Source: Microtetraspora malaysiensis
GTDB taxonomy: Bacteria > Actinomycetota > Actinomycetes > Streptosporangiales > Streptosporangiaceae
Assembly: GCF_001528665.1 (NCBI RefSeq)
Contig: NZ_BBYJ01000005.1
Location: forward strand, 124,001-188,000
DNA: 64,000 nucleotides
Reading direction: 5' to 3'
This document shows positions 51,682 to 60,698 of the stretch, piece after piece. A program made the translations under genes and the position numbers. Position 1 is the stretch's first letter; every line of letters begins with the position of its first letter. The notes beneath the pieces were generated by a model that did no database searches, was not told the DNA's origin, and worked only from the letters and a program-made list of their open reading frames with translations.

Positions 51682-52569
51682 ATGACGTCACATACCGACC
51701 AGTCTGCCGTCACCGTGCTCGGACTGGGGCCGATGGGCCGGTCCTTGGCCGGCGCCTTCCTCGACGCCGGCCTGCGAACCACCGTCTGGAACCGGACGCC
51801 GGGCCGGGACCGGGAACTGGTCGAAAGGGGCGCGGTGAGCGCCCCGTCCCCCGAAGAGGCGGTCGCCGCGAGCGGGCTGACCGTGATCTGCGTGGTGAAC
51901 TACGACGCGGTGGACGCCGTCGTACGGCACGACGCGGTCGCCGCCGCGCTCAAGGGACGCGCCCTCGTGAACCTGACCGCCGACACCCCCGACCGCGCCC
52001 GCGACACCGCCGCCTGGGCGGCCGAGCACGGCATCGGGTACCTCGACGGCGCGATCATGACGCCGACCCCGACCATCGGCACACCGGCCGCCGTGTTCCT
52101 CCACAGCGGCCCGAAGGAGCTCTACCTGGAGCGCCGGCCGGTGCTGGACGCCCTGGGCGGCACCCACACCCACCTCGGCGAGGACGTCGGCCGGGCGGCC
52201 GCGTACGACATCGCGCTGCTCGACATCTTCTGGACCGCGATGGCGGGATACGCGCACGCCCTGGCGATGGCTAGGGCCGAAGGGATCACCGCGCGGGAAC
52301 TGGCGCCGTTCGCCAAGGGCATCGGCGCGATCCTCCCCCCGCTCTTCGACCAGTTGGCGGACGACGTGGACAGCGGCACGTTCTCCGGCGAAGGCAACCC
52401 GATCACCTCGGCGGCGTCGTCCGTGGCCCACATCGTCCACGCCTCCGAGGCCAATGGCATCGACGCGAGCGTGCTGCGCGCCGTCGACGACCTGGCCCGG
52501 CGCGCCATCGCCCAAGGCCACGGCACGGACGGGTTCATCCGGGTCACCGAGATCCTCAACTCTCGCTGA
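51682..52569 (+). CDS. Imine reductase-like NAD(P)-dependent oxidoreductase
   Basis: 295 residues. N-terminal Rossmann GLGPMG (residues 14-19) and 'TTVWNRTPGRDRELVERGA', then helical dimer domain with 'GRAAAYDIALLDIFWTAMAGYAHALAMA'. Asp176 sits where the proton donor Asp of (R)-type imine reductases is found. Relatives also include 3-hydroxyisobutyrate dehydrogenases, but the catalytic Lys of that group is not evident. Cytosolic, NADPH preferred in the family. Divergent from the HxlR regulator. Confidence 0.85.
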   Translation: MTSHTDQSAVTVLGLGPMGRSLAGAFLDAGLRTTVWNRTPGRDRELVERGAVSAPSPEEAVAASGLTVICVVNYDAVDAVVRHDAVAAALKGRALVNLTADTPDRARDTAAWAAEHGIGYLDGAIMTPTPTIGTPAAVFLHSGPKELYLERRPVLDALGGTHTHLGEDVGRAAAYDIALLDIFWTAMAGYAHALAMARAEGITARELAPFAKGIGAILPPLFDQLADDVDSGTFSGEGNPITSAASSVAHIVHASEANGIDASVLRAVDDLARRAIAQGHGTDGFIRVTEILNSR

Positions 52570-52676
52570 GGGGAGTTCCCCGGGGCGTGGTGCTCGCCGT
52601 CCGAGAGTGGCGCTGCGCTGCACTCCGCTCCGCTTTCCCGCCGCACCGACCATCGCCGACATTTCAGGGGACCGCC

Positions 52677-52812
52677 GGCCCACCTCTGTCTCGTTGAAGG
52701 CGTGGAGGACGTCGCGGCCCGCGGCGTCCTCGTCGCGGATGCCGGCAGTGCGGAGCTTGTCGAAGACCAGGGCGTGCCAGGGTTCGAAGGCTTCGGCGGC
52801 AGCCTGCACCAC
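52677..52812 (-). pseudogene. Possible TetR-type regulator C-terminal remnant
   Basis: A short minus-strand stretch reads 'AAAEAFEPWHALVFDKLRTAGI' then loses sense, resembling the last helices of AcrR/TetR proteins. No start, no DNA-binding domain. The remainder of 52570-52914 shows no gene. It lies upstream of the truncated monooxygenase on the same strand, so both may come from one decayed pair. Confidence 0.35.
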
Positions 52813-52914
52813 GAAACATGATCTGGCAGCGGATCCGGTTCCAGTCTTGCGGGCCTACTCTTGCCGACCCTGAGCAGGCGTTCCACTGATGGGGCCGCCG
52901 TCACCGCCGGGGCG

Positions 52915-53337
52915 TCAGGCGGTGATGCGGGCGTCCCAGTCGATGTGGTGCCGGTGCACGGGAGCGAACATCTGCTCGGGGGTCGGGAACGCCGCCTGGC
53001 CTTCGGCCTTGCCCGCCTTCGCCTTGTTCTTGGCGGCGGCATCCCCGGCGATCACCGACACGCGGGGGCGGCGCAGCCGCTCGTACGCCGTGAACGCCTC
53101 CTCGGCGGTGGGCAGGTCACGCAGGCAGCGGGCCAGTTCGACGGCGCTCTCGGCGGCCAGTGACGCGCCCTGGCCGGAGCTTGAGGAGGGGGCGTGCGCG
53201 GCGTCACCGACCAGCACCATCCGGCCCCGGTGCCATGCCGGCACGTCGGGCATCGCCTCCATCGGGCCGACGGCCATCAGGTCCTCGGGGGCGGTGCGGG
53301 CGAGGAGGGTCTCGCCGCCAACGTGGTCGACGGCCAC
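52915..53337 (-). pseudogene. FAD monooxygenase C-terminal fragment
   Basis: 140 codons hold only the back half of a class A flavin monooxygenase: 'RGRMVLVGDAAHAPSSSSGQGASLAAESAVELARCL' (the GDAAH motif) and 'AFTAYERLRRPRV'. The N-terminal FAD-binding GxGxxG and substrate domain are absent; upstream sequence belongs to another gene fragment on the opposite strand. An active enzyme is not possible. Confidence 0.75.
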
Positions 53338-53457
53338 TCCCGCGTCGCCGCGCTGGAGACCGAGTACCTCCGCGCGGTGGCCGTCGCCGAACGCGACTGG
53401 CTGCGCGCGGTGATCGACGACCTGCGCTCAGGCCGCCTCGCATGGCAAGGCGCCTGA
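53320..53457 (+). pseudogene. Regulator-like C-terminal fragment (PadR-type?)
   Basis: An open stretch ending at TGA 53455-53457 reads 'ALETEYLRAVAVAERDWLRAVIDDLRSGRLAW', amphipathic helices like the tail of a PadR- or similar winged-helix regulator. No start or DNA-binding part is present. The family assignment is a guess from the helix pattern. Confidence 0.3.
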
Positions 53458-53924
53458 CGCGCCCGCGACCGCTGCTCGGCAAGGCCGAGGTATTCAGCAT
53501 GAGGCTCCGATCGCGCCGCACGTCTGCCGACATGATCGACTTGGCGGAGGCCTCAGGGCATACCGCCATGCGGGCTTGACCTGGCCGGATGATCAGTCGG
53601 CACCCGCAGTATCCAGAGCCAGGGACGACTTCAGTTCAGGGAGGACTGGGCGGAGGGTCTCGTGCGGCGGCTCTGGGAGCTCGTCACGGCGGCTTCGTGA
53701 GTGGCGTCGACGAGGGCTCGGATACCAAGCGGCTGGGCAGGCGATGCCCCCTGGTTCACGCCGGACGAACTGCCCGCGCTCACGCTCAGCAGGTTCGCCC
53801 GCGCCCTGCTCCGCGCCGTCGGCCGGCTCTGACAGCTCCGTCCGCCCGGCAGACCACGTCCGCAACCAGCCAGGAACGCGGTCGCTTCTCACGAACAGCC
53901 ACGATGCTGAGGTTGCGACGCGGT
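53458..53924. other. Degenerate region without intact gene
   Basis: 467 bp with short, interrupted reading frames only. One plus-strand stretch at 53749-53832 ('PWFTPDELPALTLSRFARALLR', then stop) could be the tail of a Nudix-type protein. Nothing else is recognisable. Confidence 0.4.
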
Positions 53925-55040
53925 TCAGGCAATGAGCAGGCGGAGGCCAAGCTCTGCCGCGTCGAGGTCGGCGAGGTCGCGGTTACGCTCGGCCCACCGG
54001 CCGGAGGCGAGGTCGTCGCTGAGGCTTCGCACCGCCCGCTGCTCGGCCTCCGGCCCGACCCTCGTCCACACCGACATCGCGCGGCGCACATGATCCTCCA
54101 GATACGCCCCGGGCCGGCGCCAGTATGCCTCGAACAGGCCGTCAGCGCAGTCCCACGGAATGGGCACCGGCTCCGCGCGGGCGCCGATCGCGTCGGCCAT
54201 CCCGGCAAGCGAGGGCCATTGGGTAAAGAGGCCGACGAACTCGGGCAGGTAGTCGCGGGTAAGCCAGAACCGGCGCTGCCATCCGGGCTCGCTGGCGTCG
54301 AATGTGAGTACCACCACGCGGCGGGCCACGCGCCGCATCTCGCGTAGCCCGGCGATCGGGTCCCGCCAGTGGTGAACGGTGGAGACGGCCATTGCGGCGT
54401 CGAAGGACTGGTCCTTGAATGGCAGGCTCTCCGCGGCGGCGGCCACGCACGGTGCCGCGCCAGTGGGTCGCTGCGCCCGCATGACCGCCGACGGCTCTAC
54501 TGCGGTCACGTCGCGGTCGGAGGGCTCGTAGGAGCCGGTGCCAGCCCCGACGTTCAGCACCGTCTGTGCGTCCCCAAGCGCATCCCAGATCTGCGTGGCG
54601 ATCCGCAGCTCGGTGCGCCGGGTCGCGATATAAGCGCCGCCGATCGCGTCGTACAGCCGCGCGCCGAGCATCTCCAGTTGCTCCTCCGGCGTCATCTTCA
54701 TTCCCTTCGCCCGAGCCGTGAGTTCCCTGTCGATGGCCGCCACCATGGCATCAGCGCGATCACGCCGTTCCAGCAGCAGGCCGCGCAGTCGGCGCAGGTG
54801 CGCGACCGCGTCGGTGGACGGGTCGCCGACCAGGTCCGCGACCTCCCGCAGCCCGAAGCCCAGCCGCCGGTAGGCCAGCACCTCCCGCAGCCGCTCCACG
54901 TCGCCCGCCGAGTAGGCCCGGTACCCGGCTGCGGTCCGCGCCGACGGCCGCACGAGCCCGATCTCGTCATAGTGATGCAGCGTGCGGACGGTCACGCCGG
55001 CCAGCTCGGCCACGCGTCCCACGGTCAAGTGCTCCTCCAC
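53925..55040 (-). CDS. MerR regulator fused to SAM-dependent methyltransferase
   Basis: 371 residues. Residues 1-75 are a MerR winged helix ('TVGRVAELAGVTVRTLHHYDEIGLVRPSARTAAGYRAYS'), followed by a dimer helix to ~112 and the TipA-like link 'GMKMTPEEQLEMLG' (113-126). Residues ~150-371 are a class I methyltransferase: SAM loop 'VGAGTGSYEP' (164-173), acidic 'VTAVEPS', and 'FDAAMAVSTVHHW'. The C-terminal domain thus replaces the usual drug-binding domain. The protein may sense or modify its ligand, or use SAM as the signal (inference). ATG 55040. Confidence 0.85.
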   Translation of the reverse strand: MEEHLTVGRVAELAGVTVRTLHHYDEIGLVRPSARTAAGYRAYSAGDVERLREVLAYRRLGFGLREVADLVGDPSTDAVAHLRRLRGLLLERRDRADAMVAAIDRELTARAKGMKMTPEEQLEMLGARLYDAIGGAYIATRRTELRIATQIWDALGDAQTVLNVGAGTGSYEPSDRDVTAVEPSAVMRAQRPTGAAPCVAAAAESLPFKDQSFDAAMAVSTVHHWRDPIAGLREMRRVARRVVVLTFDASEPGWQRRFWLTRDYLPEFVGLFTQWPSLAGMADAIGARAEPVPIPWDCADGLFEAYWRRPGAYLEDHVRRAMSVWTRVGPEAEQRAVRSLSDDLASGRWAERNRDLADLDAAELGLRLLIA

Positions 55041-55180
55041 GCCACCGACTATGCAGCCTGACGACGCGTGAGGGTCAAGCGCCAGGCTCCCGGCAGCACG
55101 TGCGTGACTGGTCGTCGACCAAGATCGACCAATTCACCCAGGGGCCTGAGTGCGCTCCTGTTGTCATCCCGGACGCTGAC

Positions 55181-55531
55181 CTACGCGGGCAGGGCCGCCG
55201 CCTTCCGTAGGGCGGTGACGGCCGCCGTCGGGACGTAGTTCTCGGGCACGCCGTCGACCATGATGATGTCGCCCTCGATGTGCCGCGAGCGCAGCGGCGC
55301 GATCTCCCGGTACGCGGGCGAATCCCACCACGCCCGCGCCTCGGCGATCCCCGGGAACCCGATCATCACGACATGTCCCGGCCAGTCGCCCTCCTTCACC
55401 TCGTGCTGGGTGGCGTGGACGAGATAGCGGCCGCCGTACGGCTCGAAGGTGGTGGGGAGCCGCTCGATGTACTCGGCGATCTCCGGGTGCGGGGCCGCCT
55501 CCTGCAGGTGGGCGATGACGTAGGCGGGCAT
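55181..55531 (-). CDS. DUF1330 family protein
   Basis: 116 residues from ATG 55531 (GGGAGGA 5 nt upstream). 'MPAYVIAHLQEAAPHPEIAEYIERLP', 'GGRYLVHATQHEVKEGDWPGHVVMIGFPGIAEARAWWDSPAY' and 'SRHIEGDIIMVDG' match the DUF1330 dimeric ferredoxin-like fold. No enzyme activity is firmly known. It stands alone between the MerR fusion and transposase debris; 55532-55804 upstream holds no gene. Confidence 0.85.
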   Translation of the reverse strand: MPAYVIAHLQEAAPHPEIAEYIERLPTTFEPYGGRYLVHATQHEVKEGDWPGHVVMIGFPGIAEARAWWDSPAYREIAPLRSRHIEGDIIMVDGVPENYVPTAAVTALRKAAALPA

Positions 55532-55804
55532 GGTGTCCTCCCGGTGGGTCGTGTTCGGTGCGCTGCCGATCTTGGCACGCCCTTCGCGCGGAGGGCGATT
55601 ACCTGCCAGGTAAGCGATCTGGCATCGCAGGCCGGCCACCTTCATCCCATGTAGCGATTCGCGCCGTAGACGGCGATCGCGTGGCGGTATGGGGAGGAGA
55701 CGGTGATGCTGCCCGGCTCATCCGCAAAGTGCTCGTCGCGGTTGGGCGCCGATGGGCGCAGTAGGCGATGGCATCAAGGCCGATATGGATGATGGGAGGC
55801 GGTC

Positions 55805-56071
55805 GTGGTTCGCCGACCGGAAGTGTTCGTCCGGCCGTTAACGATGGAGGAAGGCCGCAAGCTGCAGCGGATCACACGGAGCGCGAAGGAACCGGGGCAA
55901 CTCCACTGGATCGAGTCGGAGTTCGCCGCGTTGCGCTACCACGCGCTGAACGGCGCTGACCACCGTAGTCGTGACGAGCAGAACGCGGCGATCGGTGCCT
56001 ACGTGCGCTGGCGCAACGCCCGAGCACAGCCCATGACCAACTCTGCCGCGAGCTCGCCGATCAGAAGCTGA
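55805..56071 (+). pseudogene. IS630-family transposase, internal deletion remnant
   Basis: Starts with the IS630 helix-turn-helix beginning ('PEVFVRPLTMEEGRKLQRITRSA') and continues in frame directly into the transposase C-terminus ('LHWIESEFAALRYHALNGADH', then 'YVRWRNARA'). The catalytic DDE core of ~230 residues is missing. 88 codons from GTG. A second IS630 C-terminal piece is at 63651-63866. Confidence 0.75.
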
Positions 56072-56225
56072 ACGAGTTACCCGCAAGGTTGCGTGGCGGG
56101 CCACTAAACTCCGCAATGTCTCCCCTGGTGCCTAAGAGGGCATTGCGCGAGTTGATGCCCCTTCCGTCGCTTGAATCAGGTAAGGCGGGCGGTCAAGGCG
56201 TTTCCGGCCATCTTAAGACCCCCCC

Positions 56226-56454
56226 AACGAGCACGCCTGGGAGATCTTGGACCTGCTGGAGCCGGCGGAGTTCTCCGAACATGAACAGGAGGTCTGCGGC
56301 CACCTGGCCCCCGGGGTGTGGTCGACGGTCGAAAGGCTGTGGGCGTTGTTTCGACCGCGCCGTGGTGCACATGCTGCGCGAAGGCACTCTGCTGTCGAGC
56401 GGGATCGCTACGCTGACCCGGCTGATCAGCGAGGAGCGATGGCCGGCAGCTGCG
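56226..56454 (+). pseudogene. Tn3-family transposase fragment (DUF4158), frameshifted
   Basis: 'NEHAWEILDLLEPAEFSEHEQ' then 'GVWSTVERLWALF' in one frame, then after a one-base shift near 56349 'FDRAVVHMLREGTLLSSGIATL' and 'TRLISEER'. Together these follow the DUF4158 order (R-E-H, ALFD, R..LLPG...L.RL). It stops where the alpha/beta hydrolase gene ends. It covers a later part of the domain than the remnant at 2065-2394. Confidence 0.65.
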
Positions 56455-57141
56455 TCAGATCTCAGGGGCCGCGGCGGCCAAAAGCCGGGCGAGCTCGGCA
56501 GGCCGTGTGATCATGGGCCAGTGGCCCGAGTCGATGTCCACAAGGTCAAGGTGTTTGGCCTTGGCCAGCTCGGGCACGTCACCGGCGGCTATCCACTCCT
56601 GAGCCTGGGCGGGGGTGAACTCGGGGCACACGACGAGAACGGGTACGTCGAACCGTCGCTCGTCCGTCATGCGTACCACGCCCTTCGTCACCCCGGCGGG
56701 GACGGCAATCGCCGCGGACGTGAAGTCGCTCCTTGCCTCCTCGCCGAGGTCAGCTGAGTCCGGTCCTTCGAAAGGACCCCAGCCGGGGAAGGGCATGACG
56801 CCGTCCTTCACCTCGAAGAAGTCGGCGTAGGGCCGCCCGTCCGCGGCCGGGAAGCCGCCGATGAACGCGACCTTGGCGACCCGCTCCGGGCACGCGTCGG
56901 CGGCCAGCCAGGCCAGGGTGCAAGCGGCGGAATGCCCCACCACCATGGGCTTTCCTGACGCCGACGCCACCGCGGCGAGCACGGCTGCCACCTGGTCGTC
57001 GAGAGTGGCCGAGGCAGATCCGTCCCCCTGCCCGGGCAGGGTGATCGGTATGGGGCGGTGGCCGAGCGCCTGAAGGACGGGCACGACGTCGTCCCACGCG
57101 GATCCGTCGAGCCACAGGCCGGCGATGAGCAGGATATCCAT
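56455..57141 (-). CDS. Alpha/beta hydrolase
   Basis: 228 residues. Nucleophile elbow G-H-Ser-A-A ('VVGHSAACTLAWLAAD'), oxyanion region 'LIAGLWLDGSAWDDV', and catalytic His in 'DSGHWPMI'. Similar to small esterase/lactonase-like hydrolases of the AB_hydrolase_6 group. ATG 57141. Divergent from the WYL regulator at 57261 (119-bp spacer), which probably controls it. Substrate unknown. Confidence 0.85.
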   Translation of the reverse strand: MDILLIAGLWLDGSAWDDVVPVLQALGHRPIPITLPGQGDGSASATLDDQVAAVLAAVASASGKPMVVGHSAACTLAWLAADACPERVAKVAFIGGFPAADGRPYADFFEVKDGVMPFPGWGPFEGPDSADLGEEARSDFTSAAIAVPAGVTKGVVRMTDERRFDVPVLVVCPEFTPAQAQEWIAAGDVPELAKAKHLDLVDIDSGHWPMITRPAELARLLAAAAPEI

Positions 57142-57260
57142 GGTCAGTTCTCTTTCTTCAGCGCGTTCCGGCGAGGACGGAACGCGGTCAGGACGTCAGG
57201 CTAGGGCCGATTCCGGACGTTCTACTTCCTGTTCATTACGTGACCTCGTAATGTGCTCGT

Positions 57261-58253
57261 GTGCCGACCGATCTCAGTCCCACCGCACGAGCTCTGCGCG
57301 CCATGGAGATTCTCCAGGCCCGCCCTGGCGTGACGGCCGGCGAACTCGCCGCTTGTCTGGGCGTCACGGAGCGGGCCGCGCGCCGGTACGTCGGGATCCT
57401 TCGTGAGGCGGGCATCCCCGTCGAGTCGGTCCGCGGCCCGTATGGCGGATACCAGCTTGGGCGCGGGACGCGGCTGCCTCCGGTCGCCTTCACAGAACCC
57501 GAGGCGCTTGGCCTGGTCATGGCGGTACTCAATGGCCAGCCGGCGGCCACCGACGTCAGCGACCTCGTCGGCGCCGCCCTGGGCAAGGTCATCCGGGCCC
57601 TGCCCGAGAACATCGGACGGCAGGCGGCGGCGCTGCGTGAGTATGCGTCGGCGGCGCCCGACCGGTTCTCGGCCCGTCCGGATCCCGCCACCACCAGCGC
57701 GCTCGTGGCCGCCATCGCGGACCGGCGGCGCGTGGTGGTCGCCTACCAGAGCGAGTCCGGCAACCAGTGGGAGGCCGAGGTCGACCCCTGGGCGGTCGTC
57801 GTCCGTCACGGGCGCTGGTACCTGCTGTGCTATTCCCACCACGCGGACGCCGTCCGCACCTACCGGGTCGACCGCGTCCGCCAGGTTCGGCGGAGCACAC
57901 ACGCGTTCGAGCCGCCCGACGACCTCGACCCGGTGGCGGCGCTGGAGGAGAACCTGGGCACCGGGTGGGAATTCGCCACGCGCGTCGTGTTCGACGCTCC
58001 CCTCGCAGAGGTGGCGCCTTGGATCCGGCCGCCGATGGGAAGGCTCGAACCGTCGGGGGACAGGTGCGTGCTCGTCGGCAGCACGAGCAATCCGACGATG
58101 TACGCGCAGGAGTGGCTGCCGAACGTGCCGTTCCCCTTCCGCATCGAGGGCGGGCCGGAACTGCATGCCGCCGTCGCGAGGCTCGCTTCGCGTCTCACCA
58201 CCGCCCTGGGGGCCAGCCCATGGACGACGTCACGCCCGGGCCGGGGTCTTTAG
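57261..58253 (+). CDS. WYL-domain (DeoR/YafY-like) transcriptional regulator
   Basis: 330 residues from GTG 57261. N-terminal helix-turn-helix ('MEILQARPGVTAGELAACLGVTERAARRYVGILREAGIPVESVRGPYGGYQLG') and central WYL domain ('RWYLLCYSHHADAVRTYRVDRVRQV'), followed by the WCX dimer/ligand part. WYL domains bind nucleic acid or nucleotide ligands and are common in DNA-damage and phage-defence control. The adjacent alpha/beta hydrolase is the probable target. Confidence 0.88.
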   Translation: MPTDLSPTARALRAMEILQARPGVTAGELAACLGVTERAARRYVGILREAGIPVESVRGPYGGYQLGRGTRLPPVAFTEPEALGLVMAVLNGQPAATDVSDLVGAALGKVIRALPENIGRQAAALREYASAAPDRFSARPDPATTSALVAAIADRRRVVVAYQSESGNQWEAEVDPWAVVVRHGRWYLLCYSHHADAVRTYRVDRVRQVRRSTHAFEPPDDLDPVAALEENLGTGWEFATRVVFDAPLAEVAPWIRPPMGRLEPSGDRCVLVGSTSNPTMYAQEWLPNVPFPFRIEGGPELHAAVARLASRLTTALGASPWTTSRPGRGL

Positions 58254-58453
58254 GGATGCGGCTGAGCGAACAATCCCGGCTCGGTCTCCACGAGGATGCC
58301 CTGGCTGACCTGGAGTTCGCGCAGCCGCGTTGTCAGAGCGTCGATCTGCGCCTGTGTCTGCTCGATCTGACAGGTCAGACCTTGCTCGCGGATGTCGATC
58401 TTGTTCAGGAGCCAGGTGCCTGGATCCGGCTCCCGCGGCTTGGTCTTGCTCAT
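58250..58453 (-). CDS. Small coiled-coil protein, unknown
   Basis: 67 residues: 'MSKTKPREPDPGTWLLNKID' then a heptad-like helix 'LTCQIEQTQAQIDALTTRLRELQ'. No ribosome site is obvious. Its 3' end overlaps the WYL stop by 4 bp. It could be the surviving part of a longer gene or a small accessory protein of mobile DNA; no family is recognised. Confidence 0.4.
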   Translation of the reverse strand: MSKTKPREPDPGTWLLNKIDIREQGLTCQIEQTQAQIDALTTRLRELQVSQGILVETEPGLFAQPHP

Positions 58454-58485
58454 GTCGACCGCCACGACGGGGCGGGGGCGCGGGT

Positions 58486-59191
58486 CAAACGGCGTTGGCG
58501 TCGGGCCCCGGCTCGGCATGTCCATCGCGCATCGCTTCGGCCGTGAGGGCCATGCGGTGGCGCTCTATCCCGCAGCGACCACCGGCACGCGGGATACCTG
58601 TCCTCTCTGGCCGAGGCGGGCATCGAAGCCGAGTCCTTCGTCGCCGACGTACGTGACCGCGACCAGATCCTGTCCACTCTGGACGCCATCGCCGACAGGT
58701 TCTCCCGCATCGACGTGCTCTACTACGGGCCCGGCGCGGCCGACCTGCAGGCCCCGCCGACGCCGATCGTCGATACCGACTCGGCGAGCGTGCGAGAAGC
58801 GATGGCCTCGGTGTATCCGGCCGTCGACGTGGTCGGCAAGGTGCTACCCGGCATGATCGAGCGTGGCGACGGCGGGTTGCTGTTCGCCGGCGGCCTCAGC
58901 GCTGTCATGCCCATGCCCGCCCTCGGCGCGCTCGCGCTGTCTTCGGCCGCGCTGCGCAACTACGCCCTGACTCTGAACACGGCACTGGCCGAGAAGGGCG
59001 TCTACGCCGGAAGCCTGATCATCGGTGGGCTTATCGAACGCGGCGACATCTACGAGATGGTCCAGTCCCAGCAGGACCAGTTCGGTGACGTGGGGGCCAG
59101 AACACTCGATCCCGATGGCATCGCCGAAGCGGCTTGGGAGCTGTACTCCCGACGTGACCGCCCAGAAGCGACGTTCAACACCCTCAGCTGA
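58486..59191 (+). pseudogene. Short-chain dehydrogenase/reductase pseudogene (frameshift, no start)
   Basis: A glycine-rich NAD site 'GVGVGPRLGMSIAHRFGREGHAVALYP' lies in one frame; near 58569 the reading moves to another frame, which continues 'HAGYLSSLAEAGIEAESFVADVRDRDQI' and runs to the stop at 59191. The first beta strand and start codon are also missing, and the usual Ser-Tyr-Lys triad is not clear. The longest remaining open frame from an internal ATG (58715) has 158 codons but lacks the cofactor site. Confidence 0.7.
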
Positions 59192-59428
59192 CTCATGGGC
59201 AAGGGAAACCATGCGCCGTGGCCGGCCGAGCCGGTCGATGAATCCGTGTGCGGCGACTTTGCGGCTGGTGGCCGAGACAAGAATCCGGGGCCGATTCCGT
59301 TAGTTCAGCAGGGTCTTGCCCACGGCTGATTTGGCGGGTCACTAGCACCAGCAGTCGCCCCCGCTCCTCTGTCGCAATCGTTGTGCCGGGCTGGCGCCTT
59401 TTGTTTGCGTTTTTGAGCTTTCGTGCCC

Positions 59429-59851
59429 TCATTCAAACGCCCGCCCAACGAACTGTTCGCCGTGCCCGGTCCCCTCATATTTGGAGAGGTCCTCGTTGAT
59501 TCCGACCAGCCGCAAGACCTGTCCTCCAGGGGCTTGGAAGTAGAGGTGCGGATCCGGCACTTCGATTACGTTGACGCCGAAGGCGACAATTTTTTGCCTC
59601 ATCTCTTCGACGTTGTCGGTCTTCAGCTCCAGATAGATCGCTTTCAAAAACCCGCTCTCATCCAGAGCGACGCCCTCGTTCTCGTAGAGAAACGCGATAT
59701 AGAAGTTGCCTCCCATGCGAAAGTCGTCCTTTTGGTCACCCTCTCTCGCTATCTCGCAGCCTAGGACGTCACGATAGAACCTGCGAATTCTGTCCTTTTC
59801 TGTCCGAGGAACTCGAACCGCCGAATGGTTTCCAAAAATTACCTTTGCCAT
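59429..59851 (-). CDS. VOC (glyoxalase/bleomycin-resistance) family protein of low G+C
   Basis: 140 residues, one VOC module pair: 'NHSAVRVPRTEKDRIRRFYRDVLGCEI', 'YIAFLYENEG', 'LYFQAPGGQVLRLVG'. Metal ligands would be His, Glu and similar at strand ends; only some are evident. AAGGAG 6 nt before ATG 59851. Codon use is unlike the neighbours (many A/T-ending codons; by hand count 60 of the 120 bases at 59581-59700 are G+C), so recent transfer from a lower-G+C donor is likely. Function: glyoxalase, dioxygenase or antibiotic-binding; undecided. Confidence 0.8.
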   Translation of the reverse strand: MAKVIFGNHSAVRVPRTEKDRIRRFYRDVLGCEIAREGDQKDDFRMGGNFYIAFLYENEGVALDESGFLKAIYLELKTDNVEEMRQKIVAFGVNVIEVPDPHLYFQAPGGQVLRLVGINEDLSKYEGTGHGEQFVGRAFE

Positions 59852-59944
59852 GATCACTCCTTGTCTGGAATGTAGTCGGTCCGGTGCCGGTAACTAAGAG
59901 CGAGCTTGGGCAACGCTTCCCTTCGGAGTCATTCGGTAGGGTTC

Positions 59945-60439
59945 CTAGACGCGGCGGGCTTTATCTGCGCTGCTTCCGTGAGGGCTGCCGTGGCCGACTT
60001 CGACGTACTCACGCAAGCTCCTCGCGAGAAAGTGGTCCCAGCCGCGAGTGCACATCCCGATGCAGTCCAATTCTGGAGTTAGACCGTGGTGACGGAGCTG
60101 AAGTTCAGACGCGTTGCCATCGACCGGGGTGATGGTGAAGGTCGGACGCGTTCCAACCCAGTCGGGGAGGAAGCTGCATTCGGTTACGGTCCATCGCACC
60201 GATGTGGGCCGCGTTGCCTCATCGACATGTATCACGAGCGGTTCGGGGGAGCTCATGAAGAACCTGAGTTCGCCGCCGGCGTCGCCGGATCCCGTGACAC
60301 GGGTCCACCAGGCGGCGAGGCCGGAGACGCTGGTGAGTGCATCGAACAGCGCTTGAGGAGAGGCCTCCACGCGGATCATCTTCTGATAGTCCGCGCTCGC
60401 TTCGGCAGGCGTTGCGGAGGGTTGTTCAGCGTCCGTCAT
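59945..60439 (-). CDS. SRPBCC/AHSA1-domain protein
   Basis: 164 residues from ATG 60439 (AAGGAA 8 nt upstream). 'DYQKMIRVEASPQALFDALTSVSGLAAWWTRVTGSGDAGGELRF' and 'GWDHFLARSLREYVEVGHGSP' are typical of Aha1/START-like ligand-binding domains. Usually a hydrophobic ligand cavity; biochemical role unknown. Lies between the VOC gene and a decayed region. Confidence 0.8.
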   Translation of the reverse strand: MTDAEQPSATPAEASADYQKMIRVEASPQALFDALTSVSGLAAWWTRVTGSGDAGGELRFFMSSPEPLVIHVDEATRPTSVRWTVTECSFLPDWVGTRPTFTITPVDGNASELQLRHHGLTPELDCIGMCTRGWDHFLARSLREYVEVGHGSPHGSSADKARRV

Positions 60440-60545
60440 TCGATGGATTCCTTTCATTCCGGCTCGTCGTCGGTCTGTCGGTGGTTGCGCGGCTAGGTTC
60501 AGCGCGCCTCATTCCTCGTCCTACCTGATAGACACTGCTTCGCTC

Positions 60546-60698
60546 TCGATTTGGGCGGCCGTCGCCGAATCTTTCGAACCGGGCCAGCTGGTCTGCGACC
60601 CCATATGCGGGGTCGGCACCGTCCTCATCGAGGCCGCCCGCCTCAGCCGGCGCGCCGTCGGCGTCGAACTCGAACCCCGCTGGGCGGACCTCATGTGA
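60546..60698 (+). pseudogene. DNA methyltransferase fragment
   Basis: About 50 codons read 'LVCDPICGVGTVLIEAARLS' and 'RRAVGVELEPRWADLM' then stop. This is the SAM-binding motif I region (D-P-x-C/F-G-x-G-T) of site-specific DNA/RNA methyltransferases. Neither the target-recognition part nor the catalytic motif is present, so it is a fragment. The 286 bp that follow (60699-60984) show no gene. Confidence 0.6.
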
